From: Aphis gossypii
Lineage: Eukaryota > Arthropoda > Insecta > Hemiptera > Aphididae
Length of the DNA: 64,000 bases
Direction: 5' to 3'
Assembly (NCBI RefSeq): GCF_020184175.1
Contig: NC_065530.1
Span: forward strand, 19,011,260-19,075,259
This document shows, in pieces, positions 26,401 to 39,007 of the stretch (position 1 is its first letter; every line of letters starts with the position of its first letter). A model generated the notes under the pieces. That model was given only the letters and a program-made list of their open reading frames with translations, was not told where the DNA came from and searched no databases. The position numbers were made by a program, and so were the translations under genes.

Positions 26401-29277
26401 AATAATAGTATCTGGAATGAACGAGAACAAGAAGAACAAAATTATTCTGATGATGATATTGAATATGATGAAGATTCTGATGCTGAAGATGATAATAGTG
26501 AAAGTGATAACGATAGTGATGAAAGTGATTATAATAAAGAGGATAATATTAAAACTAAAGCAAGTGATGAAAATGATATAGATGATGAAGATATAAAAAA
26601 TAGTACAATTGACAAATCATCTCATAAAAACTTACAAGAAACTAATGGAGAAGATTCAACATTAAATTGGAAGAAAAATTTGGCACAAAAAGCAGCTAAT
26701 GCATATTATGAACGACAAAATTCAGTTGCTAATCTATGGAAATTAGTTTATGGTAAATTATTTAATAAAATTAATATTAAATTAATGTACCTAATTTAAT
26801 AAACTGATGACTAATATTAAATATTAACACAATATATTTTTTTAATAATTATTATTATAAAAACATTGATTTATTTTGCATTTAAAACTGTTTAAATTGA
26901 AGATGTGAAAACCCATTCTTAAATTAAAAATTATTTTATTTAATATTTCAATTAGGTGATGAAGTTAATGAACAAAAAAAGGATGATAAGTTAAATGATG
27001 ATGAAGATGAATTAGGAGGTTTATTTAGAGTATCTTCAATGAAAAATATTAAAAAACAAAGAGAAAAAGATGACATGAATTTAGAAGATATATCAAAATT
27101 TAATGTTGATCATCATCATGACTGGAGTTTATCAGAGGTAATCACTGAAAATATTTAAATTTAGTTGTACATTTAGAATACTCTTAGTGAGATCATATTA
27201 CCATTCATTCTAAAAATTTCAAACGAATTCCATTTTTATTTGATTTATTAATTTTAATATAACAATTAGAAATTAGTGTTTTTAATACTTAAATTATATA
27301 TAACTATATTATGTAATAACTATTTATGAATCATTTTTTCATTTATATTTATTGATTTCAATTATCTTTCATGTTTGTTAGGTTTGTGATACTATAAAAG
27401 ACATGTTTGTAACTGGAAAATGGAATCGTAATGAAGATGCTACTACACTCCTTGAAAACGATAATGAAGAACTGTATGGTGATTTTGAAGATTTGGAAAC
27501 TGGAGAGAAAGTTGAGGGTCAAGATTTTGATTCTGATAACGATAGTGTTATTGAAAAACCCAATAAACCATTAACTGAAGATGAATTGATTGAAAAAAAA
27601 AAAAAATTAAAAGAGCAGTTTGATGAAAACTATGACGATAAAGAAGGAGGTCCAAGTACATATTATGACGAATTAAAAGAAGAAGCTTCTAAACAAGCAC
27701 AACTTAACAAGAGCCAATTTGAAGGAATGGATGATGAAATTCGTGTACAACTAGAAGGATACAGAGCTGGAATGTATGTTCGGGTAGAATTAGATGCAAT
27801 GCCATGCGAATTAGTAAGCAATTTTGATCCATCTTACCCATTAATTGTTGGAGGATTACAAAGTGGAGAAGAAAATATTGGATTTTTAAAAGTAATTATT
27901 AAAATGTTAAACTTAATAATATTTTTCAATTATGCATTAATAGATTGTTTTGATAAATAGGTACGAATTAAGAAACATAGATGGTACAATAAAATACTCA
28001 AAAATCGAGATCCTATTATCATATCAATGGGTTGGAGAAGATTTCAGACATTACCAATATTTTCCAAACAAGAAGATAATATGAGACATAGGTATTAAAT
28101 TTTTTTTTTCATTTATATATCATTTATATTTACATAATATTAAAACATTTTAGAATGCTCAAGTACACACCTGAACATGTTATGTGTATGGCCCACTTTT
28201 GGGGTCCAATGACCAAACATGGTACTGGATTTTTAGCTGTACAAGATGTTTCAACCAAACAGGTTTGTAAAAATATTTCATGAGGTGTGAAATTTTTTTT
28301 TTTATCATATATTTGTTTATAGGCTGGTTTCAGATAACAGCTACTGGAACAGTTGTTGATACAGACCAATCTACTCAAGTTACTAAAAAGTTGAAATTGA
28401 CTGGCACCCCTTTAAAAATATACAAACGTACAGCATTTATTAAAGATATGTTTAATTCCACTCTGGAGGTAACCAAATTTGAAGGAGCTCGTATTAAGAC
28501 AGTTTCTGGTGTTCGAGGTCAGATTAAAAAAGCTTGCCCAAAACCAGAAGGTTCATTCAGAGCAACTTTTGAAGATAAAATTAAAATTAGTGGTATTTAT
28601 TGATTGGTGTTTTATATAGTTAGCTAAAGTGTGTATAATGATCACTTTTTTTTTATATTACTAGATATTGTGTTTTGTCGTACATGGTACAACGTCGAAG
28701 TTCCAAAACTTTATAATCCAGTTACATCATTGTTGTTGCCTTTGAATGAAAAAAATTCTTGGCGTGGTATGAAGACTGTAGGACAACTTAAAAGAGAACA
28801 AGGGATTAAAGCACTGCCACAAAATGATTCTATGTACACTGTAAGTATTATTCTTATTTTCTTAATTTTAATAGTTTTTTATGATTTTGATTTATTGTAA
28901 AACTATTTTCTTATGTTTTTTTATAGCCAATACATAGGAGTATGAAACACTTTAAGCCTCTCAAATTGTCTAAGAATTTGCAAGCTCAGTTACCATATGT
29001 TGACAAACCTAAGACATTGGCAACCGCTAAATTAGACTTGAAAAAACAACGCGTGGCTGTGGTTAGAGATGGCCATGAAGAACAGGTTGCTTCTTTGATG
29101 AAGATGATTCGTACCACTTATAAGGAAAAGAAACGGAAAGATAGAAAAGACATGAGAGTGAGAGTTAGACAACATAAAAAAGACATTCAAACAGAAGTGA
29201 GGGCTAAATATAAGAGAGATCAACAAAAGAAAAAAGCTGTTATGAGAAAACGTTCAAAAATGTCGTCTAATAAATAA
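23404..29277 (+). CDS. BMS1: Ribosome biogenesis GTPase Bms1
   Basis: Fifteen exons: 23404-23455, 23597-23720, 23784-24123, 24182-24437, 24579-24707, 24815-25005, 25762-25913, 26049-26752, 26956-27137, 27382-27891, 27961-28091, 28154-28266 (or -28262), 28323-28592, 28665-28840, 28927-29277; about 1,226 aa. Bms1 is the nucleolar GTPase that recruits Rcl1 and drives 40S pre-rRNA processing. Visible: basic N-terminus, HIPLVDRTPLEPPP, P-loop GPPKVGKTT at residues 89-97, NFTRQPL and GPVTIVSGK, IDASFGFEMEIFEFLNICQ, and the LSGVHRGEY region of the AARP2-type domain. A long Asp/Glu/Ser-rich insert follows (exons 7-9), then the C-terminal ribosome-biogenesis domain (FVTGKW, ELYGDFEDLETGE, HRWYNKILKNRDPII, GWRRFQT, FEGARIKTVSGVRGQIKKA) and a very basic tail. 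The exon 12/13 junction is odd: with the obvious CAG/GTTTGT donor the next exon goes out of frame. AATAAA lies at 29349-29354. Confidence 0.93.
25240..25708. mobile_element. Non-autonomous hAT-like element in a Bms1 intron
   Basis: Element of about 469 bp in intron 6 of Bms1. Termini CAGCGTTTCC and GGAAATGCTG form inverted repeats (9 of 10), with related sequence inside both ends (CAGACCCCT versus, inverted, CGGACCCCT). Flanks CTTTATAG (25232-25239) and CTTTATAA (25709-25716) match at 7 of 8 positions, as expected for the 8-bp target duplication of hAT transposons. There is no transposase ORF. The interior is AT-rich with several copies of a 'acccct' word. Confidence 0.8.
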
Positions 29278-29689
29278 TTTATATTAATTTGTCTTTTGTT
29301 TACCATTTTTTAAATCAATATCTTAATTGTTTTATTTGATTTTGGTAAAATAAACCAAATTAATTGTACATTATCTTAAAGAGTTATTTATAAATCAATT
29401 ATATTATTAAGTATTCATAGTCAGGAAACAGGTTATTTTTAGTTCTAGTTGTTATAGGTTGAATACATTAAATGTTGTATACACTTCCATCTATGACCTA
29501 TTTAAGTTTTAGGTAATTTTGAAGCGTTTATGTTTCTAGTTTAGATATGCTTCATCTGGTATTATGGTAAAAATTTGGCCAGAATGATGTATGTGATAAT
29601 ATTTTAGGTATAGGTTAGTTGCGGCCCGAGTAATTATCATTACCTATGGTACCTTATCTATATAATATATTATATATATACCTATTACC

Positions 29690-30130
29690 AAGGCTGGGTA
29701 AGTTGACAGTTTTTTTTAACTCGATAAGTTATTGAGTTCTTTTAAAATAATTAAGTTAAGTTAAAAGTTACTCATATTTTTTTCGTTAACTTTGAAAAAA
29801 AGTAACTTAACTTAGCTATTGCAAAATAAAAAATCCAGACAAATAATAATGTTTATTAGACAATTTTTCTTTACACTCAAGAAAATTACTGAAAAAATTT
29901 AAAATGATACATCAAAGTATTAACTAGCTATCAAAAAACCTACTTTTCTAAAAATCTCATTCAAAAATTTGCAGTATTCTTTGGTCAAAAATTAACATAA
30001 TTTAGATATTTTTGAATAAAATTAATTTTAAATTAACACGTTAATCTTAAAAAAGAAACTTATTAAGTTGAAAGTTAATTTGAAAAAAAATAACGAGTTA
30101 ATTAACTTAATTTAAACTTTTTATATGAAT
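29690..30130. mobile_element. Possible transposon fragment rich in AACTTAA/TTAACTT words
   Basis: Starts with AAGGCTGGGTAAGTTGAC and then consists of repeated words such as AACTCGAT, TTAACTT and AAAAAAAGTAACTTAACTT, which recur at the other end near 30030-30110. The pattern resembles the edge of a hAT-type MITE, but the second terminus and a target duplication were not found. Confidence 0.35.
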
Positions 30131-30199
30131 ACTTTAATTTTTTATTATTTATTTTTTTACGACAAATATAAGTACAGAATATTTTACACAAAAAAAAAA

Positions 30200-30252
30200 A
30201 CACACATCATTGTAAAATCAATACATTCATCACTCCGTTCAGAATCTAATAC
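30200..30252 (+). repeat. Fragment related to the duplicated 447-bp repeat
   Basis: Contains ACATCATTGTAAAATCAATAC followed by CTCCGTTCAGAATCTAA. This closely matches the last ~55 bases of the repeats at 48157-48603 and 50742-51189 and is therefore a truncated third copy. Confidence 0.6.
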
Positions 30253-30664
30253 ATAGTGGGAATAATTAATGATTCAATGCTTTTTTATTCAATGGAAAGT
30301 AGGGTTACCGCCCTGAAACGTATTTCCTTAACACTCGATTCTGTGTGCCAAAGCAAAGACATAAAATGTCAAAACCGATTTTTCATATTAAACATGTTTA
30401 AGTAGTACAATGTATTTTGTAAAACGATAATAATATAATAATTACAATATGGAATGTTAGTACAATGATATTAAAACAAATAACGTGACTTACTTGTTTG
30501 TAATTTATTTATAGTATAATATGGAATAGTGTCTTAAGTTTTAGTTATAAAAGATAATACGATGCAATATTTATTATATTTTTATTTTGTTGTTGCATCT
30601 TGACTGTTTACGTATAATATGATTATATATATATTATACTTAAGTACCGAACTATGTACGATTA

Positions 30665-31180
30665 TGGACACATACTAGTTGCGGACGAATTATTTAGGTC
30701 AATATTAAATATACAAATTGCGGACACGAATTTCGTCATCATACTAATTGCGTATTTGCGTACAGAGCTTTTTTTTAATAAAAACCACTTGAGTTGCGGA
30801 TACAATTAATATTTCCTTTTACCTCTTTTCAGGACTTAGTACAACTAATACAAGCAACCAAAAATTGGTAGGTGGGATTATATGTGGAAAAATATGTGTT
30901 TTGTAAAAGAGCAATCGTTATTTTAAAATGTTGTTAAATAATTTAAAGTTATTATATATTTAAGTTTTAATTTTGTGGTAAAATTTTTTTTTGAAACTGC
31001 CTGTATAAATTATATTCTACTGATTTCAACACTTCAATAGGTACTGCAACATTTGTTACAATAATTGGACATTTGTCCGCAATTAGTATCTTATATTTGT
31101 GTCCGTAATTTGTAAGTTACTATTTTAGATTTCGTCCGCAACTCACGTAGTTTTTGTCACTTTATCCGCAATTCGGAAAC
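30665..31180. mobile_element. MITE with long inverted ends built from TTGCGGAC words
   Basis: The left end (30665-30770) reads ...AGTTGCGGACGAA..., ACAAATTGCGGACAC, CATACTAATTGCG. The reverse complement of the right end (about 31060-31180) reads AGTTGCGGACGAAA, ACAAATTACGGACAC, GATACTAATTGCGGAC. The same words occur in the same order, so the ends form a degenerate terminal inverted repeat of about 100 bp. No coding sequence. Exact borders and target duplication are not clear. Confidence 0.7.
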
Positions 31181-31699
31181 ACCGACGATAAGCGATATAA
31201 ATTATTTTATTATTTTAAAATTTATAATATTTTATAAATATGGTTATTTATAGCCTGCCCTATAGGTTTCTTCTACCCAAATCGTTTTACATTTTTTTCC
31301 AGGTAAAAATGGTAAAGGATAAGAAAATTCAAAAGAAAATGTGATATGGTTAATATTAAAGTATGTTCCTAATCTGCTTAAAAGTTAAAACCTTCAATAA
31401 ATATGTCTATAGAGTTAAAATTAAATAATGATCATTTCCATCATTAAAAACTTCTACAATCAAAAAAATAAAAATGTTATATTTATGTTTATATTATTCT
31501 CTAAAATATAAAAAACGGCTATATTATTATTATTCTTATCATATTATTTATTATTATTATTACTGATTATATACGTAACGAAAAATTATAAAAATAAAAG
31601 TGGCAAAAAATCATAATTTTTAACCATATCTGCATAATATGATGTAGACATTCCTAAGTTTGTATAAAATGGTAAAGAAAATGCTTTGACCCGGAAACC

Positions 31700-32160
31700 A
31701 ATTCGTATTGTGCGTACCTAATGTGATTAATACTGATTTAAAAAAAAAAAAACGCTATTTCACGGCCTTTCACATTAAATTCGTAGGTATTCAAAATAAA
31801 TATTGTTCTAAATGATACTGCGACGTTTCCTTAAATTGTACAATGTGTATGAAAAATGATGACACATATTTTACACTGTGAAAAATGCGTAGAAGTAATT
31901 TTTCAGAAAAATCTGACAACGAGTGACTGTGGGCCCAATAATAATAAATAAAAATTTGTAATTTTTTACGTTTTTATGCATATACACGAATTAGTCATCG
32001 TATTAGATTGTACATGTGAAATTTTGAATCTGAAAACTTAATCCTTCAACAAGTATTGTGCATGATGTGATTTTTTTAATAAAGAGACGGTATTTTGCGG
32101 CTTTTCACATTAAACTCGTAGATATTCCAAATTATTATTGTTCCAAATGATACTGCAAGT
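31700..32160 (+). repeat. Satellite-like direct repeat, about 1.3 units
   Basis: Segments at about 31705-31825 and 32053-32160 are diverged direct copies 335-348 bp apart. Shared words include GTATTGTGC, TTTCACATTAAA, TCGTAG.TATTC and TATTGTTC.AAATGATACTGC. A further diverged copy appears at about 43112-43400. Confidence 0.65.
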
Positions 32161-32948
32161 AAGACAATGATATCGTAAATCTTTGTACTATGCTCATATA
32201 ATATCACAATCATATAATAGAAATAAATTAGGTATTATTGAAAGTTTTATTTTTTAGAAAAAAAAAAGTTATTGAATGCATTAGTTACCCGTAGTTTGTA
32301 ATGTTAGACGTTCGATAGCATGTTTTATATTATGATATTCTTTTTAGTTTTTACACATAACTTACCGTATTGACTGTTTTAAATGAATTTATTTTGGGAC
32401 ACATGTTTAACTTGCTAAGAGAGGTTACTGTTTTTTTTTGATTTTAAAATAAGTTTGATTAGAGATCTATAAGTCAGAATTTTGGTACCTAGAATTAGAA
32501 GTTTATTTGTTACGATTATTTTAATAACATTTCAAAGTGGACACATTTCTAAAACAAAAACACAATTCTGGCACTGCTATTGCAAGTAAAGGTACGATAT
32601 TATCAATTGATAGACATTAGACATATATCCTTCCATTCAAAATAACAATGAAATAATTCCTATTATAATACAAAATGTAGCATTATTAAAAGAAAAATTT
32701 ATGAAATATTATCCTGCATTGAATATATTGAAAAGTATGACTAGATACGAAATCTGTTTTTTACAGTTCACAATCCACACAATATCAAGTTGTGAATTTA
32801 CGTTAGTAGAAGATAACGTTTTACAACTTAAGATGGATTGAGACAACATTACGTTATCTATCGTTAATTGATTTTTTTTGACCATTTGATTTATTATTGT
32901 TATTATAAATTATAATCCTACTAAGAACAATAAATAACTTAGTATAGA

Positions 32949-33214
32949 TAGGTAACTAATAAAAATAAAGCTTTAAGCTACCTGTTTGTTTAGTTGTCTG
33001 TTATCCTTTAGCCACCAAACCGTAAAAAATCTATCATGACACCTGTGAGTGACCTCACCTCAGTAGTTTTTAATTTAATACTACGTGTAATAAATCGTCA
33101 CTAGCAGAATAGGTTTAGATCTGGTAATAGTCCATAAAAGCGTAACTAAGTAATAAATAACGTCTCTAAAAGGATAAAAATCCCAATAGAGGCGATACTT
33201 ATTTGTTACCTAGT
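32949..33214. repeat. Possible short MITE
   Basis: Inverted ends TAGGTAACTAATAA at the left and TTATTTGTTACCTA at the right, about 265 bp apart. They flank a less AT-rich interior. The match is short and no target duplication was confirmed. Confidence 0.3.
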
Positions 33215-34344
33215 ATAAATTTAAGCTTATATTATATGATATAATTTGATATAAACTTGACTTGTATAAATAAAGTTTAATAATTATTATTCATAATGGG
33301 TATTCAATAATTAAAATTTTAAAAGTACATGTTTTAGGATAGGTAAATAAAATGTTTATGTTAAATAATTTTATTTATTTTTTTTAATATATTTTATAAT
33401 ATTATTATTATACTACCAAGTACCTACTAAGTATAAAAATACTAATTATCAAGACAGTAGTAGAAAATGATAGTAAAATTTTCATAATTACATCACATAT
33501 TATCACTATTATATAACCACTAAAATTATGTAGGTGATTAAATATTAAAATAAATTGATTAAACAGATTACTAAGGTACGTAAGGTACTTACATATATTT
33601 TATACAAATAGGTGTATTAAAATGATATTAAAAATTAAAAATATATTATATTTACAGATTATAAGCTAATGAACTTATAATTATAAATTGATTATTTCTA
33701 CTTAAACTACTTAAACTTAACTTTTTTTATTAGTTATGATCAATGTAGGCAATAAAGATAATTTTCAATACATAGAACATCTATCCGTATGCCATATGGT
33801 GTATTTAAAATGTTCATGTTGTAACTTGTAACAATATAATACAATTTTAATGAAGATTAACAAATATTTAAAGTAATAAAATCATAAACTTGAAGATTTT
33901 GATTAAGCATAGATTAATAAATTATATTGTTAAATGTTAAGTATCTAAGATTTTTCATTAGATACCTGGTTATACGTTTCTACCTATCAATCTACTAACA
34001 GCGTACCACCTGAATAGTATAATATTTACCTATTTACCATATATTCCTTTTCTAGACATAATATTGAAATCATATAATAATGTGATGACTAATGAGTAAG
34101 GGCATAGAAAAATTGTACTATACGTTATGCAGTGCACAATATATCATTGAAATTTACCTATGTCTACTTAATATCATAATTTATACAATATAAATAAACG
34201 TTATGTGTGAGTGTAAGGCAGAGATCAACGATTGATTTTTACAGTTATTACCTAAGTCATCTAAGACAGGTGTTACAATTTCAATAGATGTGTTAAAATT
34301 TTCTGAAGAATGTAACTAATTAATTACATATTATTAGTTATTAC

Positions 34345-37300
34345 CTATTGTTGTTTAATTTTGACACTAATCAAGTAATTGGTGGCAAGTGAATAAAAAT
34401 ATTTAAACATCTTGTAAATCAAGTACATTATGGCCAGGAACGACACGACAAAGACAAGAATCACATCCAATAACATGTATTGATACCATGTGAGGTTTAG
34501 GGCTTCGGATTTTAAGTGGTGTGCACCTTTGTGACGAAGGACGTACTCTGTCCAATAAACGACCGACTCTTGAGGCGTCATCGGACGATCTTTGAAACGT
34601 TCCGCTGTGATTAAAGCATTTTTTGTGTAACTGTAAAAGTGTAATAATTATTATAATAATAAAAAAAATCCATTAAAAATGTTTAAATATTTTTTGAAAT
34701 GTATAACTAAAGCATAAAACAATTTAAGACGTAATACATAAGGACTTTTAATTAGTGCTTTTTTTAGGATTTGCGATGCTTAGCCAAAAAAATAATTTCG
34801 AGTACCTAATCTGATGTCATACATGTATTTTACTTTTACCTAATTGTTTTATTATTTATATAAATTGAGTCAAAATTAACGAACTTCAGAGAAATTGACT
34901 ACCTTTAAGTATAGAAATTGAAAATAGTGAAATATTTGAATATTATTACATTGAATAAGTCATAGCAGTTGGTTAATGGTTTTGACGCTATATGATATCT
35001 CCAAGAAGAAAATTAAGACTATGAGCAGTGCATAGAACAAAAAAATTTTTAAAGGTTTTTTGGAAGTATCGCTGTAGCCCTTACTAGTTAAGATATTTGC
35101 CAAAATGCCAAAATAGTTTAGAACATCATTTTTATAATTTATTTGTCATACTTTTTATTATGTAAAAGTTCTTTGATGCCGTGTAGAAATTGTTGTTCAG
35201 TGATCGACAACAATTCCATTGTGATCGCCATACCCGCGTCCACTAGACTTTGCAAGTTTCTCGGTTGATCGTAGTAAAGCGGAAAGCCCAAAACTGGAAC
35301 GCCCGCATCCACTGCTTCGTACACGCCAGATATCCCACCATGACTAATAAACAATTTGACGTTTGGATGTACTATAATAGTATAAAATTGCCATAATATA
35401 GTTAATAGTAATTATAATCATTCAAGTCGCTAATAAATAACTACTTATTTCTAATTATTTTATTAAAAATAAACATAGACATAATTACATATAATATTCC
35501 ACAAGTAATCAATGAATAATAATAATTATTAATCGTAAAGGGTAAAATTACCCTACTTACTTACGTACCTACTTATGTCTTATATAATTAATTATATCAA
35601 TATGGCATTATGTTTTGTTACTATGATATAATTTGAATATAATTTATAATATAATATAGATAATCACACGTGAGCCTATAAAAACTACAAAGTTTAAATT
35701 TAATAATTACAAAATTAATAGATATGTACCTAGGTATACCAGTAAAAGTTAATCTTTATACATATTGTTTAATCAGCCTCTAAAATATACACATTTTCGT
35801 ACTAACATGCATAGTCCCAAATCGGCCGAATCTAACATGATATAATTAACAACACAAAAATTGTTTAAAGCACACTTTTAAATTTCGTACTACTCACTTT
35901 AATTTTCGTACTAAAATTTACCCAATTTTAAGGACTGAATTTAATAAAATAAAAACTCCATAAGCTTAAAAATTATATCGTCGAAAATAAATACTTACAC
36001 AAAACATCACGTTGTGGAAACCAGTTGCCTGTCATCACATTATTCGGTTTGTCTTTCATTTCACCTTCGAATTTCCACAAAACTCTTTGAGGTATTTGTC
36101 GAAATACGTTTTTAAATGTATCCTGAATATGGTCTGGTAAACTTGACATGGCTACGACTGATCCGAAGGTAAAATATATAACACCATGGGGGGAGTTTTC
36201 AATAAATTCTTGGATATTCTGAAAAGTTAAAAATTCATTATAATTTGTTTCAGTTTATACTAAATTTAAAAATTGAAATCTAAGAGTATCTATGTATTCC
36301 TATAATATACATTATGCAAGTATAATTTGATTATGCGAAAACAAGACATAAGCTATTTTTCTATTTTTCTATTTTTTTAAGCTTTGTATTTCATCTTTCA
36401 AGATATTTATTAATTTAATTAGAATATTTGATTAGAAATGTATAAAATAAAAAAGTGGTAAAATAGGTAACCGCTCTGATGCACAGTAGGCGTTGAACGT
36501 ATTTAATTGAGAAAATTACTGTAATTTATGTTTATTTTTTTTCCAAATTAAATGATACATTATAATTGTTGAATAAATGAATAATTATTGCAAAAAACAT
36601 TTTTGAGCGAACACGGTCAAAAATGATTTAAACGGTTTGTTAACTTATATTACTAAGTATATTTTTTTATACATATTTTTGTAATACAGTAGATTGAATT
36701 AACTTCAACCAAAAATTTGGGTATGAAAATGTTATTATGTATTTAAAATATAATGATAATGTAGGCAGAAGTTTCAAATCCTCAGAAATAATATATTTGA
36801 ATGAAAATAACTCTATTAAGAATCTAAAAATCTTTCAAAAATTGTGTTTTATTGAGTATTATGACGTAGTAATTGATAACTAATAAGTAATTAAAGAATA
36901 AAACGAATTCTTAAATAATTTATGTTATATATCATGTATGATAGTATGTAATATTTAAATATATTACAAAAGTATTGTGGAAACATGTATGTACATCATA
37001 TGTCTTTATTCTATTTAAAACAATAGCAAGTATTTGGATGTTCAAACTTAAGCTTATTATTACTTTACGATTCTTAAGTAGGTACATAAATGTTGTATAC
37101 TATATAAGGGTACTTCAAGATTTTAATTAAAAAAGTGTAATAATAATATTTTCAAGTGCACTACAACTGTATAAGTATTAACGTATTAGTATTTAGATTT
37201 TTTTATAAGCTTGTAACCTAAGAATATAGACACGTAGACCTATATCTCGTGCGGATTAAAACTTTATTTTGGACATAATGTCCGTCTGATAAACGAAGTG

Positions 37301-39007
37301 AGTTGTTGAAAAGGGTTATGGCCGTGCGGGTTCATATTTATAATATTATACTGTACACTGTACAGCATGATATAATATTTTATTATACGTTTATGGTTGA
37401 AAATATAATTGTTCGTCTTCGCTCAGCGTTTAGTATATACAAACTGTTGTTTATGTTTGAACTTTGATTTTAATAATTAAATATGAAACTTTAAAAATAT
37501 CGTTTTTATTCGTTATGATGTGTACAGTTTTTAATCATTTGACGTATACATAATATTATACCTTATTAAATGAAGACATAACGAGATTAAAGCGAAACAA
37601 AAAGTATTATCCTATTTGAAATTTGTCAAGCCGAGCGGGGTACGGCACCTCCAAAAAGGATATAGCTCAGTTTGAAAGCAGAAAAAAAAAGGCACAACTA
37701 GGCGTACAAACACTACAAACTGTGGAATATATTTAATTTACAATGTTATAAATTAATTTATGGTCCTACTCCCCAAAAACACTTGGGACACTGCAATGTT
37801 TCTTTTCGTTATTTTTAATCAGCGTTCGATACTCCGATTTGAAAATGTTGGTTTCGGACCACTTCTTTATATCATCGGTTCATTATTCATTCACAATAAT
37901 AATGTCACGTACATAAATAATATAACAAAATAGCACATACAATCGCAGAAACGAACTCTTTTGGATATCTGACGATATTTATTTTAGTCGGCGCGGTCGT
38001 TTTTTAAGTCGTCGACAGCTTTGGCGAAGACCCCGTGGATATGATTAAACGATTTTAACTCCTCTTTTAATCGCGCCTATCCATGAATAATCGGTGGTCG
38101 ACCCATCAAAAAACCAAAACAGGTGTAAACTCACGGTCGGCAGTGCGCCGTTGGCTCGGTCCAAGTGTATTCCACCGACGTGTACGACGTTTGGGGGCAG
38201 TAACATCGTAGGCTCGGTGACGTGATGGCTGTTGACGAACACGACTGACGGTTTGGCGGGCGCGCCGACGTCGTACGGCCGACGGCGGGCCGTCAGCTCG
38301 GCGTACCACCGGACCAACCGGCCGTAAGCGTACACGGCCGTGTTGGCCAACCTGTGCCGGAACGCCCGGACCGCCGAGCCGTAGAGCAGGTGCGGCACGT
38401 ACGCCGGATTGGCCGAGTGGCCGACGATGGACGGTTGCATGTACGTGATCATGGGCGTCGGCACCACGTACACCATGGGCAGACCGACGGCGGCGGCCAG
38501 GTGGGCCACGCACTCGGAGCCCAGTGGCTCGGTGACCAGCAGGTCGAACCGGGCCGCCGTGTCGGTGCCGTTGACCATGAGCGCCCGGACCTGTTCCATG
38601 TCGTACACCGCGTCGCAGAACTCCCTGCTCCACCGGACCACGGACGGCACGATGTACGACAGCCGGCTGTAGTCGGACAGCACGCGAGACGCCCGTTCGC
38701 CGGCGTGTCGGCGCAACACCGCGGAAGTGTCCACTTCCGTGTAATTGCCGTGGCCGGACGTCGGCGACTGCTGGGAAGGGTAAGAGGTGAACGCCACCAC
38801 CGAGTGGCCGCGGTCGGTGAGCGCCCGCAGCACGGCGCTCATGAAATTCCAGTGGCTCCGGCCCGGCACCGTTTCCACGGCCAGTATGTTGGCCGCGCGG
38901 AAGTGAGGAGGAGACGGCGAGGTCGCAGCGCGGCCGGCGGTCAACGCCATCGCGGCGCTGCAGAGAACGAGGACGTCGAGGACGCGGCGGCGATGGTTCG
39001 GCGACAT
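34345..39007 (-). CDS. UDP-glycosyltransferase 1
   Basis: Four minus-strand exons: 39007-38135, 36218-35999, 35371-35152, 34630-34345, with phases 0, 1 and 2 between them, giving 532 aa. Insect UGTs transfer a sugar from UDP-sugar to small lipophilic molecules (plant toxins, pigments, insecticides) in the ER lumen. Visible: hydrophobic signal peptide ending around residue 25, GRSHW with the candidate catalytic His near 52, FTFGSV at ~308, WFPQRD, and the sugar-donor signature HPNVKLFISHGGISG with FPLYYDQPRN (~366-404). A C-terminal membrane helix in exon 4 is followed by a short lysine-containing cytoplasmic tail. The chosen start (39007) gives a signal peptide; an in-frame ATG further upstream at 39190 adds a non-hydrophobic leader and is less likely. 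Exon 1 is extremely GC-rich. It is a paralogue of UGT-2, 10 kb away in the same direction. Confidence 0.92.
36219..38134 (-). other. Intron 1 of UGT-1
   Basis: GTGAGT donor read on the minus strand at 38134-38133 and AG acceptor at 36220-36219. AT-rich, with a mildly GC-richer patch at 37240-37330 and 37620-37700. No coding sequence was recognised. Confidence 0.65.

Larger units (their letters stand above)
29278..34344. other. Repeat-rich intergenic region between Bms1 and UGT-1
   Basis: Convergent 3' ends of Bms1 (plus) and UGT-1 (minus) with about 5 kb between. It contains several separate repeats, listed individually (29690-30130, 30200-30252, 30665-31180, 31700-32160, 32949-33214). The remainder is AT-rich with no gene-like ORF. 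Confidence 0.6.

Noticed and set aside
28154..28592. Bms1 as a pseudogene because of the out-of-frame junction
   Set aside because: All other exons are intact and conserved over about 1,200 residues, and a nearby donor restores the frame, so a working gene or an assembly error is more likely.
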